Below, piece by piece: positions 1 to 8,315 of a stretch of 64,000 bases of DNA (its first letter is position 1; each line of letters begins with the position of its first letter). The notes below the pieces were generated by a model, which had not been told where the DNA came from, searched no databases, and was given only the letters and a program-made list of their open reading frames with translations. The translations under genes were made by a program, and so were the position numbers. Source of the DNA: an uncultured bacterium (GTDB lineage: Bacteria; Myxococcota_A; Polyangia; Polyangiales; Houyiibacteriaceae); contig CALJDU010000019.1 in the NCBI GenBank assembly GCA_938024995.1, forward strand, positions 105,494 to 169,493, written 5' to 3'.

Positions 1-1
1 C

Positions 2-682
2 AACGATCGGATGAACGCGTTCTACAACCGCTTCTTCTCGCTCTCCGGTACCGAGGAGGCGATGGAGCGGAGCGGCGTTCGGCTCTTCCGTCTCCCTGGC
101 GCGGCCGCCGAGAAGCTCGCGCGTCCAGAGCTCGCGCGGGAGACGCGGACCAGCGAGAGCCAACGTCTGGTGATCGAACGCGGCGCGGAGATCGCCTACG
201 GGCCCGCCATGGCGGCGTCCGTGTCGTTGACCGCGGACCGGCTCAAGATGCGCTCTTTGAGCCGCGAGTTCCGCCGCGCGGGGCTGGTGAGAGACCGACA
301 CGTGCGCGTCGTCAACCGGAGCGGCAGAGCGTCGTATTGCGTCGTGACCGAGAACGCGACCCCAGGCTTGAACCTCACGTGGATGCTAAACGCGTCGTGG
401 CTTGTCCCCGTGCACGGCCAACCCGAAGACGACGCGCTGGTCGAAGCGGCGAGCATTGTCGCGACGCGCCCGAGCCCGACCACGACCGGCGACCGCTTTC
501 TGATGACGCCGCTCTCCTTCCCCATCGAGCGGCTCACGGCGCTTGGGTTTGAGCACACCTTGAACGCGAACTACTACGTCATGAACCGCGTGGGGCTCCA
601 CCGCTACTACCACTACATCGTCGATCGCTACGGGCTCCGCGCCGTGTCTGAGAAGCGCCGGCCGATGGAGCGCTCGGCGTGA
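2..682 (+). CDS. Uncharacterised protein, 5' end outside the window
   Basis: I do not recognise this family. The frame is open back to the first bases of the window (codons for Asn-Asp-Arg precede an ATG at 11), so the real start probably lies upstream and this is a C-terminal part of at least 226 residues. The visible part is soluble-looking, rich in Arg and Glu, with no membrane segment. It has a hydrophobic strand-like stretch around GLNLTWMLNASW and ends with a Tyr/His-rich segment (HRYYHYIVDRYG). It overlaps the following methyltransferase by 4 bases (GTGA), so the two are probably translated together. An acyltransferase-like fold is possible, but I cannot support it by motif. Codon use matches the neighbouring genes. 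Confidence 0.65.
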   Translation, partial: NDRMNAFYNRFFSLSGTEEAMERSGVRLFRLPGAAAEKLARPELARETRTSESQRLVIERGAEIAYGPAMAASVSLTADRLKMRSLSREFRRAGLVRDRHVRVVNRSGRASYCVVTENATPGLNLTWMLNASWLVPVHGQPEDDALVEAASIVATRPSPTTTGDRFLMTPLSFPIERLTALGFEHTLNANYYVMNRVGLHRYYHYIVDRYGLRAVSEKRRPMERSA

Positions 683-1482
683 GCGGGGAACCCAACGCGG
701 CCTACGCGGTCGACCAGTTTCGCGACGAGCAAGCGGAGGTTGAGCGCCTCAAGAAGCAGGCGATCTTCCTCGCCACGCAAGAGGACGCGGCGCTTCGCGA
801 GGTCGGCCTGCTCGATGACGGCGCGTTGCTGGATATCGGTTGTGGCCCGGGCTTCGTCGCGGGTCGGCTCGTGGCGAGTCGTCCCGGGCTGACGGTCACC
901 GGCGTCGATCGTGACGCTACGCTCATCGCGCGCGCGACCGAAGCGGTGCCCGGCGCGCGCTTCGTTCAGGGCGTCGCGCATGAGCTCCCGTTCGCTGACG
1001 ACCAGTTCGACGGCGCGATGTCGCGGCTGGTCTTTCGTCATCTCCCAAACGTCACCGCTTCGTTGCGGGAAGCGCGGCGGGTGGTTCGTCCGGGAGGGCG
1101 GCTCGTTTTGGTCGACACGGACGACGACGCGCTCCTTCTTCATCCGTCGCCCGCAGGCTTTCGAGAAGTGCTCGCCGCGCGTCAGGAGACCGCCCAGCGA
1201 CGCGGCGCGAATCCGTTCATCGGGCGCGAGCTCACGACTCATCTCCGCACCGCGGGCTTCGAGGACATCCGGCTCAGCTTGATCAACATCAGCACGGTGA
1301 TGATCGGCGCGCCGGCCTTCGCGAAGATCGTGCTCGCGCCGATCGCGGACGGAGTCGACGAAGACCTCGCGACCCCTGAGACGGTCAAGGCAGCCGCGGG
1401 GGCGCTTGGCGCGTGGTCTCGCGAGCCGGTGTTTGGGCTCACGACCGCGTTTGTCGCGTCGGGCGTTTCTCCAAAGGTGTAG
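679..1482 (+). CDS. Class I SAM-dependent methyltransferase
   Basis: Predicted cytoplasmic methyltransferase of the Methyltransf_11/25 (UbiE-like) type, 267 residues. Motif I, LLDIGCGPGFVAGRL at about residues 50-64, is the glycine-rich SAM-binding loop. An acidic residue after the next strand (GVDRD) fits ribose binding, and LREARRVVRPGGRLVLVD is the usual post-motif III segment. The start is GTG at 679, whose GTGA overlaps the stop of the upstream gene, which points to translational coupling. The substrate cannot be read from the sequence; a small molecule or quinone-like acceptor is typical for the fold. The kinase gene downstream begins 52 bases after the stop, so co-transcription is possible. 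Confidence 0.85.
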   Translation: MSGEPNAAYAVDQFRDEQAEVERLKKQAIFLATQEDAALREVGLLDDGALLDIGCGPGFVAGRLVASRPGLTVTGVDRDATLIARATEAVPGARFVQGVAHELPFADDQFDGAMSRLVFRHLPNVTASLREARRVVRPGGRLVLVDTDDDALLLHPSPAGFREVLAARQETAQRRGANPFIGRELTTHLRTAGFEDIRLSLINISTVMIGAPAFAKIVLAPIADGVDEDLATPETVKAAAGALGAWSREPVFGLTTAFVASGVSPKV

Positions 1483-1534
1483 CCGACGAAGACCAAGGCT
1501 CCGGATCCGTTGGTATCCGGCGGAGCGCTCTTCT

Positions 1535-4315
1535 ATGGTGCGGTCGATGGACGCGCTCCGCGATGAGGTCCACGCGCTCTTCTTGCGCCCTTTTGTTCAC
1601 GAGGCTGATGAGGCGCTCGGGGCGGCCCGCGTGGACGCTCTGCTCTCGTCGCTCGACGCCCCACCGGAGACGCTCCGCGAAGACGACAACGCGTGGGTCT
1701 CGCTCCGGTTCTGTGAGCGCTTCTTTGAGCAGCTCGATAGGCAGCTCGGCGATCCCATGCTCTTTCAGCGCTGCGGACGAATCAGCATGTCCCGCCGATA
1801 CCTCGGTTTCGCGCGGGCGATCCTCCGCGCCTCGAACAGCCCGCGCTTCGCGTACCGATCTGTCGTCAAGTACGCAGCGCTCGTTAACAAGGTCGGCGAG
1901 GTGTCGCTTCGTGATCTCCAAAGAGATAGCGCGACGCTCGTCTACAAGTCGATCGCGGGCGCCCCGCGAGAGTCCAGTGACTACGTCTGCCGTGCGCGCG
2001 CCGCTCAGTACGCAGCCGTCGCCGGCGTCTTCGACATCGCTCCCGCCGAGGTGACCCACGAAGAGTGCATGCATCGCGGCGCTAACGCCTGCGTGTACGA
2101 GCTGCGCTGGACCTCTCGTTCGGATCGCTGGCTGAGGTGGGTCCTCGCGGCGGTCTTTGGTGGGGCAGCGGCCGCCGGTCTCGTGTTCCTGAGCGCACCG
2201 ATCGTCGCGATCGCAGCGTTCACCGTCTTCGGCATCATCGGCGGCTTCGGTGTCGGACGCGCGTGGGAGCTGCGAAAGCTATTGGACGTGCGGGTCAACG
2301 AGCTCTCTGACATCACGGACGCGCTCGATCGCAGCGCGGCCGAGCACGTCGATCGCTTTCGCGAGCTGACCGAGGCGAAGCGCGAGGTCGAGGCCAAGGT
2401 GGAGCAGCGAACCGAAGAGCTGTCTCGAACCAGCGCGCAGCTGGAGCGGACCGTCGATGAAGTGCGCGCGCTCGAGCAGTCGAAGAGCGAGTTCTTTACG
2501 AACGTGAGTCACGAGCTGCGGACGCCGCTGACGCTCTTGCTCACGCCTCTTCAGGACCTCGCGCGTGGCCAAGAACCACCCGGCGGCGCGAAGAACGCGC
2601 TCATCACGATGGAGCGAAACGCGCAGCGCCTCCTCACCTTGATGAACCAGATGCTCGACCTCGCCAAAGCAGAGGCGGGGGCTGCGCGACTCGAGCTGGT
2701 CGCGGTGTCGCCGCGCGCGCTTCTCGACGAGGTGATGGTCCCGTTCAGCACCGAGGTTGAGCGCGCCGAGATCACGCTCTCGACGGAGTGCGGCGTCGAG
2801 CGCTCCATCGGGATCGACGCGAGCTGGATCGAGACCGCGCTCACGAACCTCGTGAGTAACGCCATCAAGTTTACCGGCAAGGGCGGTCACGTCGTCCTCG
2901 GCCTCGTCGAGGAGGACGAGTCGCTCGTCTTCACCGTCCGTGATGACGGCGAAGGGATGTCACAGGCGGAGGCCGACAACGTGTTCGAGCGCTTCGCGCA
3001 GACCAGCGGGACGCAAGCGGGCACCGGGGTCGGGCTCGCCTTGGTTCGGGAGGCGGCGCGGCTTCACGGCGGGACCGTTTCTGTAGAAAGCGCGCGCGGC
3101 GTTGGCACGACCTTCGAGCTTCGGGTGCCGCTGCTGGATCTCGGAGAGGCGGATACGTCGCCGGCCGAGAGCCGCAGCCACCTTGTCCCCGTGTCGACCG
3201 GGTCGCCCTACGACGTGTTCGCGGGAGCGGAGTCGCGGTCCGAACCGCGTGAGGACGCGCCGCTCGTGTTGGTGGTCGAGGACAACGACGATCTGCGCGA
3301 GCTGGTGCACAACGTACTGCGCGATGTCTATCGAGTGCTCTTGGCGCGAGATGGGGCGGAGGCGCTGGCGTTGGCGCGGGAGCGTCAGCCGGACGTGATC
3401 GTCTCGGATGTTTCAATGCCGCGCATGACCGGGCTTGAGCTCTGCCGCGCGGTGCGCGAAGACGAGCGGCTGCGCGACCGCGCCTTCCTTCTGCTGACGT
3501 CGCGGGGGAAACTGAGCGAGACCCTCGAGGGATACGAGGCGGGAGCCGACGACTATGTGACGAAGCCGTTCCATGGTCGCGAGCTCCTCGCGCGGATCGA
3601 TGTGCAGCTACGGCTGCGGGAGACGCTGCGTCGGATCGCGCATCAAGAACGGCTCGCGACCCTCGGTGTTCTCGCGACGTCGGTCGCGCACCAGATCCGG
3701 AACCCGCTTACCTCTTTGATGAGCGGCTTGCCCGCGGTCCAAGGACGACTCGCGCCCGCGATGGACGCGCCGACCAAAGAGATGTTCTCCGTGATGTACG
3801 ACTGCGCGGAGCGGATCGAGGAGATGACCCACGACCTGATGGATCTCGCGCGGGTCGATCGGGAGGACGACGGGAAGTTCGAGCCGGGTCGCGGTGTGCG
3901 CGCGTCGCTTCGATTGTTGTCCACGCGGTTTCCCGGGAGCGTCCACGTGGAACATGAGATCGACCTGAACGCGACGTGTCATGGACGCGCAGGAGATCTC
4001 AACCACGTCTTTCTGAACGTCATCGATAACGCTGCGCGGAGCGTCGGGAACGCAGGGTCAATATCGATCAAGGCGAGCACGTCTGAAGGTGACTACATCG
4101 TCACGGTTGAGGACTCGGGTCCGGGCGTCCCACAAGGACTGCGAGATCGTATTTTTGAGCCGTTCGTGACGACACGTGGTCGTGGAGAAGGAACCGGCCT
4201 TGGTCTCGCGATCGCGAAGAACATCGTCGACCAGCACCGAGGGCGGATTGAAGTCGCCACCTCGGAGCGGTTAGGTGGCGCACTGTTCAGGATACGGATT
4301 CCGTTAGCTACATGA
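1535..4315 (+). CDS. Membrane hybrid histidine kinase with V4R/HNOB-like sensor domain
   Basis: A 926-residue hybrid sensor kinase. The N-terminal ~190 residues look like the heme-NO-binding/V4R class of small-ligand sensors and end in the typical Cys-containing strand (ECMHRGANACVYELRW). Two hydrophobic segments at about 202-240 form a membrane hairpin, followed by a coiled coil. HisKA has phosphoacceptor His326 in HELRTPL, then an HATPase_c domain with GTGVGLALV. A receiver follows with Asp625 (IVSDVSMP), then a second HisKA-like segment (His719 in HQIRNPL) and a second HATPase_c with GTGLGLAIAK. The architecture is therefore kinase-receiver-kinase in one chain. I chose ATG 1535 because earlier in-frame starts lie inside the methyltransferase; ATG 1547 is an alternative. 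There is no DNA-binding output. Confidence 0.88.
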   Translation: MVRSMDALRDEVHALFLRPFVHEADEALGAARVDALLSSLDAPPETLREDDNAWVSLRFCERFFEQLDRQLGDPMLFQRCGRISMSRRYLGFARAILRASNSPRFAYRSVVKYAALVNKVGEVSLRDLQRDSATLVYKSIAGAPRESSDYVCRARAAQYAAVAGVFDIAPAEVTHEECMHRGANACVYELRWTSRSDRWLRWVLAAVFGGAAAAGLVFLSAPIVAIAAFTVFGIIGGFGVGRAWELRKLLDVRVNELSDITDALDRSAAEHVDRFRELTEAKREVEAKVEQRTEELSRTSAQLERTVDEVRALEQSKSEFFTNVSHELRTPLTLLLTPLQDLARGQEPPGGAKNALITMERNAQRLLTLMNQMLDLAKAEAGAARLELVAVSPRALLDEVMVPFSTEVERAEITLSTECGVERSIGIDASWIETALTNLVSNAIKFTGKGGHVVLGLVEEDESLVFTVRDDGEGMSQAEADNVFERFAQTSGTQAGTGVGLALVREAARLHGGTVSVESARGVGTTFELRVPLLDLGEADTSPAESRSHLVPVSTGSPYDVFAGAESRSEPREDAPLVLVVEDNDDLRELVHNVLRDVYRVLLARDGAEALALARERQPDVIVSDVSMPRMTGLELCRAVREDERLRDRAFLLLTSRGKLSETLEGYEAGADDYVTKPFHGRELLARIDVQLRLRETLRRIAHQERLATLGVLATSVAHQIRNPLTSLMSGLPAVQGRLAPAMDAPTKEMFSVMYDCAERIEEMTHDLMDLARVDREDDGKFEPGRGVRASLRLLSTRFPGSVHVEHEIDLNATCHGRAGDLNHVFLNVIDNAARSVGNAGSISIKASTSEGDYIVTVEDSGPGVPQGLRDRIFEPFVTTRGRGEGTGLGLAIAKNIVDQHRGRIEVATSERLGGALFRIRIPLAT

Positions 4316-4327
4316 TACTCTCTGAGG

Positions 4328-5464
4328 GTGACGGTCGAATACCGCTCCTTCCCCGTCCTCTACGTTGATGACGAGCGCCCCAACCTGATCGCGCTTCAGT
4401 ACGCGTTCGGCGAGATGTTTGACATCTCGATCGCGAGCAGCGGAGAGGAAGCGCTAGAGATGTTGAAGGAGCGCGACTTCGCGGTCCTGCTCACCGATCA
4501 ACGCATGCCGGGAATGACCGGCGCGGAGCTCTGCGAGAAAGTTCGCTACGTCTCTCCAGAGACCGTTCGGATCATCATCACGGCGTACGCGGACATCCAC
4601 TCGGCGATTGATGCCGTGAACCGCGGCCAGGTCATGCACTACCTCGCCAAGCCGTTTAAGAACGAAGAGCTGGAAGATGTTCTACGCGCGGCGATCGACT
4701 ACGTGCACGCGCAGGTCACGATACGGGACCTCAAGCTCCGGATTCTACGCGGTGGCTCATCCACCACAGCGCGCGCGGTGCAATCGCAGATCAGTCACGA
4801 GATGCGGAACTACCTCACCGCGGTCGGAAACCTGATCGAGTACATGGGCGACGTGATCTCGTCCGCGCAAAAGCACATCAAGACCGACCCGCTCCACGTT
4901 AGCGACCTCTTGGTCGAGCTCGCGGACAGCCACGCAGACGCGAAGGTCGCGGTGTCGACGCTCTTCTCCCTCGCGGAACGTTTGCGCGGCGACGAGGCGA
5001 CCAGCGCACCTCCTCCTGCTCCATGCGACCTCTCCCGCTTCGTTGACACGTCTGTTCGGCTCGCCCGGAGTCAGCTCGTCCCGGGCGTGCAGATCAAAGT
5101 GGTGCTCGAGGGGTCTCCGCTCGTGACCGTCGATCCCGCGGCGCTCGGTCAGATCCTGATGAACTTGATCCTGAACGCCGGCCAAGCGGTCACCGACCGT
5201 GGTGACGAAGGCCGCGTCACGATACGGGTGACCTCGATCGGCGAAAAGGCGGCGATTCGCGTGAGCGACAATGGGCTCGGGATGACTGACGAAGTGAAAG
5301 AGCGGATCTTTGATCCTTACTTCACAACGCGTCCGGGCGGTCGCGGTCACGGTTTGGCGGTCACCAAGCAGCTCGTGGATACATATGGCGGCCGGATCGA
5401 GGTGGAGAGCGAAGCTGGCGCGGGGACGTCATTGACGGTCCTCTTCCCGCTGACGCGGCTCTGA
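4328..5464 (+). CDS. Receiver-histidine kinase fusion protein
   Basis: Cytoplasmic protein of 378 residues beginning with a receiver domain: acidic pocket VDDERPN, phosphoacceptor Asp57 in LLTDQRMPGMTG, and Lys in LAKPF. A short helical linker leads to a HisKA-like dimerisation helix with His157 in SHEMRNYL and an HATPase_c domain (MNLILNAGQAV, DNGLGM, GRGHGLAVTKQLV). REC-first kinases usually receive phosphate from a partner and pass it on. The start is GTG 4328, 12 bases after the upstream hybrid kinase stop, so both are probably one transcription unit and one phosphorelay; that partnership is inference from position. No membrane segment or DNA-binding domain is visible. Confidence 0.86.
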   Translation: MTVEYRSFPVLYVDDERPNLIALQYAFGEMFDISIASSGEEALEMLKERDFAVLLTDQRMPGMTGAELCEKVRYVSPETVRIIITAYADIHSAIDAVNRGQVMHYLAKPFKNEELEDVLRAAIDYVHAQVTIRDLKLRILRGGSSTTARAVQSQISHEMRNYLTAVGNLIEYMGDVISSAQKHIKTDPLHVSDLLVELADSHADAKVAVSTLFSLAERLRGDEATSAPPPAPCDLSRFVDTSVRLARSQLVPGVQIKVVLEGSPLVTVDPAALGQILMNLILNAGQAVTDRGDEGRVTIRVTSIGEKAAIRVSDNGLGMTDEVKERIFDPYFTTRPGGRGHGLAVTKQLVDTYGGRIEVESEAGAGTSLTVLFPLTRL

Positions 5465-5538
5465 TTAAACTGGCCGGTTGGCCGCTCGTTCGCCGGGAGG
5501 GTGCTTGCGCGGGACCGCGGGTGCGCTAGAGGGTCTCG

Positions 5539-6594
5539 ATGCTTCCGGTGCTTGACCAGCTGCGTGATCGAGTCCCTGCGCTCGCTCGTGATCCCAAACT
5601 CTTCGCGAAGACCGCCAAGCGGGCTGCCGGGCTGGCGCTCCGGCCCGAGTCACCGCTCCTCGTGCAGCTCGTCGTTATTCGACGTTGCAACCTCTCGTGT
5701 GGTTACTGCAACGAGTACGACGACTACTCGGATCCGGTCCCGAAGCAGGTCCTCTTTGATCGCATCGATCACCTCGCGTCCCTCGGGACGCTGGTGGTGA
5801 CGTTGACGGGCGGCGAGCCGTTTATGCATCCCGACCTTCATGAGGTCGTCGCGCGGGCGGTTTCGCACGGCATGGTCGTGACCTCGATCTCGAACGCGTA
5901 CCCGGTCACCAAGAAGTGGATCGACCGGATGAATGACGCCGGGCTCACGCTCCTTCAGGTGTCCGTGGACAACCTCGAACCGAACGAGGTCTCCCAGAAG
6001 AGCTGGAGCAAAATCAAAAAGCGTCTCCTGGTTCTTCAAGAGCACGCGAAGTTCGGCGTGAACATCAACGCGGTACTGGGGTCGTCTCCGATGCAGCAGA
6101 CGCGCGACCTGATCGACGAGATCCGCTCGCTGGGCTTCTTCATGACCGTCGGCCTCCTCCACGATCACGATGGCCGGATCGATCCGGGTCTCATCGGCGA
6201 GGCGTTGCCCGAGTTCTACGACGAGATGCGCGCGCTCTGCCGCAAGAGCTTCTTCCACCAGTTCGGCGAGGGTTGGGAGACGCAGATGCTTCGCGATGGG
6301 AGCTCATCATGGCGATGTCGCGCGGGCGCCCGGTACCTCTACGTCGATGAACACGGCGAGGTGAACTACTGCTCTCAGCGGCGCGACGAGCTAAAGATCC
6401 CCCTTCTGGAGTACACGCGCGGAGATCTTGTACGAGAGTTCAACCGTCCGAAGGGCTGTGAAGATCGCTGCACGATCGCTTGTGTCCGCAGAGCCTCCAG
6501 TTTTGATGAGTGGCGCGCGCAACCTGGCACACCGCTTCCGTCACGCGGAGCCTCCGAGAAGCGTGGTGAACGCGTCCATCTCCGCGTCGAGTAG
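5539..6594 (+). CDS. Radical SAM protein with SPASM-like Cys-rich C-terminus
   Basis: A 351-residue radical SAM enzyme. The cluster motif CxxxCxxC is C50-NLS-C54-GY-C57 (CNLSCGYC), followed by the GGEP motif (TLTGGEPFMHPDL) used for SAM binding, and a (beta/alpha)6-type barrel. The C-terminal part carries further cysteines (WRCRAG, VNYCSQR, GCEDRCTIACVRR), as in SPASM or twitch domains that bind extra Fe-S clusters. The substrate is unknown; no precursor peptide gene is visible nearby. The ATG at 5539 is preceded at short distance by AGAGGG. The gene is 74 bases after the receiver-kinase gene and may be in the same unit. The family resembles HpnH/SPASM maturases in outline, but I cannot assign the reaction. 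Confidence 0.85.
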   Translation: MLPVLDQLRDRVPALARDPKLFAKTAKRAAGLALRPESPLLVQLVVIRRCNLSCGYCNEYDDYSDPVPKQVLFDRIDHLASLGTLVVTLTGGEPFMHPDLHEVVARAVSHGMVVTSISNAYPVTKKWIDRMNDAGLTLLQVSVDNLEPNEVSQKSWSKIKKRLLVLQEHAKFGVNINAVLGSSPMQQTRDLIDEIRSLGFFMTVGLLHDHDGRIDPGLIGEALPEFYDEMRALCRKSFFHQFGEGWETQMLRDGSSSWRCRAGARYLYVDEHGEVNYCSQRRDELKIPLLEYTRGDLVREFNRPKGCEDRCTIACVRRASSFDEWRAQPGTPLPSRGASEKRGERVHLRVE

Positions 6595-6679
6595 ACCCGG
6601 TGGAAAAATCGCGTCTGGAGCCACTCGTTTTGAGTGAAATGCACCGACGCGTTCTCTAGCTCTTTTGTTCCGATCGAGT

Positions 6680-8290
6680 ATGTTCACGGGGATGTCTGCG
6701 CTTCGCCTTGTTCGCCTGCTTGTCGTCTCTTCCCTCTTCCTCACGATGTTCGTGATGGGAGGCTGTGGACGGTCTCAGCTCACCGTCGATCCTCCGCGTG
6801 GAGATGCCTCGGTCCCCGACGTTCCGATGATGGACGTGTGCGGCGACAGCATCTGCGACGCTTCGGAGTCATGCGGAACATGCCCTGAGGATTGTGGCGA
6901 GTGTCCCTCTTGCGGCGACGGCGAGTGCGTCATGCCTGAGAACTGCACCTCATGCGAAGAGGACTGCGGCGAGTGCCTCAGTTGTGGTGATGGCGAGTGC
7001 ACTGGAGACGAAGACTGCACCTCCTGCTCCGCTGACTGCGGGGTGTGCGAGACGTGCGGTGATGGACGTTGCCGCGCGGCCGACGAAGAGAGCTGCGAGA
7101 CCTGCCCGGACGATTGCGGTCGCTGCGAGACGTGCGGAGACGGTGTGTGCTCCCCGATCGATGGTGAGGACTGCGCGACCTGCGAGCCCGACTGCGGTCG
7201 ATGCGATAGCTGTGGAGATGGACGCTGCGAGCCCGGCGAGACGTGCCGCACCTGCGCGCCGGACTGCGGACCCTGTCCCGTCTGCGGCGACATGGAGTGC
7301 AACGGCACCGAGACCTGCGGTTCCTGCCCCGGCGATTGTGGTCGCTGCGAGACGTGCGGGGACGGAGTCTGTTCTGACGCCGAGGACTGCCGAACGTGCG
7401 CGGCGGACTGTGGGTCCTGCCCGGACACCTGTGGCGATGGTCGCTGTCGCGCCGCCGACATGGAGACCTGCGAGAGCTGTCCCGACGACTGCGGTCGCTG
7501 CGACAGCTGCGGCGATGGGACGTGTCAGCCGTCCGAGAGCTGCGAGACCTGCGCGGTCGATTGCGGCGCCTGTGACACTTGCGGCGACGGACGTTGTCGC
7601 GGCCGCGATGGTGAGAACTGCACCACCTGCGCGCGCGACTGCGGCCTGTGCGACACCTGCGGGGACGGTCGCTGCTCGGATGACGAAGACTGCCGAAGCT
7701 GCCCGGGCGACTGTGGCGTCTGCGACACTTGCGGAGACGGCTTCTGCCGCGCCGCGGATGGCGAAGACTGCCTGACCTGTGCGCCCGACTGTGACGCGTG
7801 TCCGGAGTGCGGCGATGGCGTCTGCCGCGAGGGCATCGAGGACTGCTTCACCTGCCCGACGGACTGCGGACGTTGTGACCCGTGCGGAGACGGTCGATGC
7901 CGCCCGCCCGAGACCTGCGCGAGCTGCGAGACCGACTGCGGCGTTTGCTCGGTCTGCGGTAACGGCGTCTGCGAGGACGAAGAGTTCGAGACCTGCACCA
8001 ACTGCGCGGAAGACTGCGGGACCTGCGACCCCGTCACCTGCATCGACGTGGTCGGCTGTACCTTCGGCTGCATCGACTTCGGCGGCGGCGGCGGCGGACC
8101 TGGCTTCAGCTTCAGCTGCATCGCCGACTGCACCGCGATGGCGTGCGCGGACGTGCGCTTCTTCGTTGACCAGGTCGTGGACTGCGCGGTGAGCCAGATC
8201 TTCACCTGCGGTCCTGACATCTCCTGCATCATGCGTGAGTGTGGCGAAGAGATCGCCGCGTGCTTGAGCGCTCCGCGCTGCCCGGACTGA
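6680..8290 (+). CDS. Cys-rich repeat lipoprotein with 16 CGDG-type repeats
   Basis: Predicted exported lipoprotein of about 536 residues. A hydrophobic signal (LVRLLVVSSLFLTMF) leads to a lipobox-like MGGC. From about 6838 to 8032 the chain is 16 tandem repeats of 24-26 residues. Each begins CGDG-x-C and continues with an acidic patch, then C-xx-C-xx-DCG-x-C, giving six cysteines per repeat and close to 100 in total. The tail after the repeats (about 85 residues) has a poly-Gly stretch and further Cys pairs. The pattern suggests a rigid, disulfide-bonded or metal-binding rod on the cell surface; no catalytic motif is present. ATG 6680 is chosen; ATG 6692 is an alternative. Such proteins are common in myxobacterial genomes, function unknown. 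Confidence 0.85.
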   Translation: MFTGMSALRLVRLLVVSSLFLTMFVMGGCGRSQLTVDPPRGDASVPDVPMMDVCGDSICDASESCGTCPEDCGECPSCGDGECVMPENCTSCEEDCGECLSCGDGECTGDEDCTSCSADCGVCETCGDGRCRAADEESCETCPDDCGRCETCGDGVCSPIDGEDCATCEPDCGRCDSCGDGRCEPGETCRTCAPDCGPCPVCGDMECNGTETCGSCPGDCGRCETCGDGVCSDAEDCRTCAADCGSCPDTCGDGRCRAADMETCESCPDDCGRCDSCGDGTCQPSESCETCAVDCGACDTCGDGRCRGRDGENCTTCARDCGLCDTCGDGRCSDDEDCRSCPGDCGVCDTCGDGFCRAADGEDCLTCAPDCDACPECGDGVCREGIEDCFTCPTDCGRCDPCGDGRCRPPETCASCETDCGVCSVCGNGVCEDEEFETCTNCAEDCGTCDPVTCIDVVGCTFGCIDFGGGGGGPGFSFSCIADCTAMACADVRFFVDQVVDCAVSQIFTCGPDISCIMRECGEEIAACLSAPRCPD

Positions 8291-8315
8291 CGTCGACCTG
8301 AATCGAGGTCACGGC

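Noticed and set aside
6775..7461. Long minus-strand frame opposite the Cys-repeat gene (and another at 7525-8538)
   Set aside because: Its Ser/Pro/Gln repeats are just the antisense of the regular Cys codons; no start signal or family resemblance.
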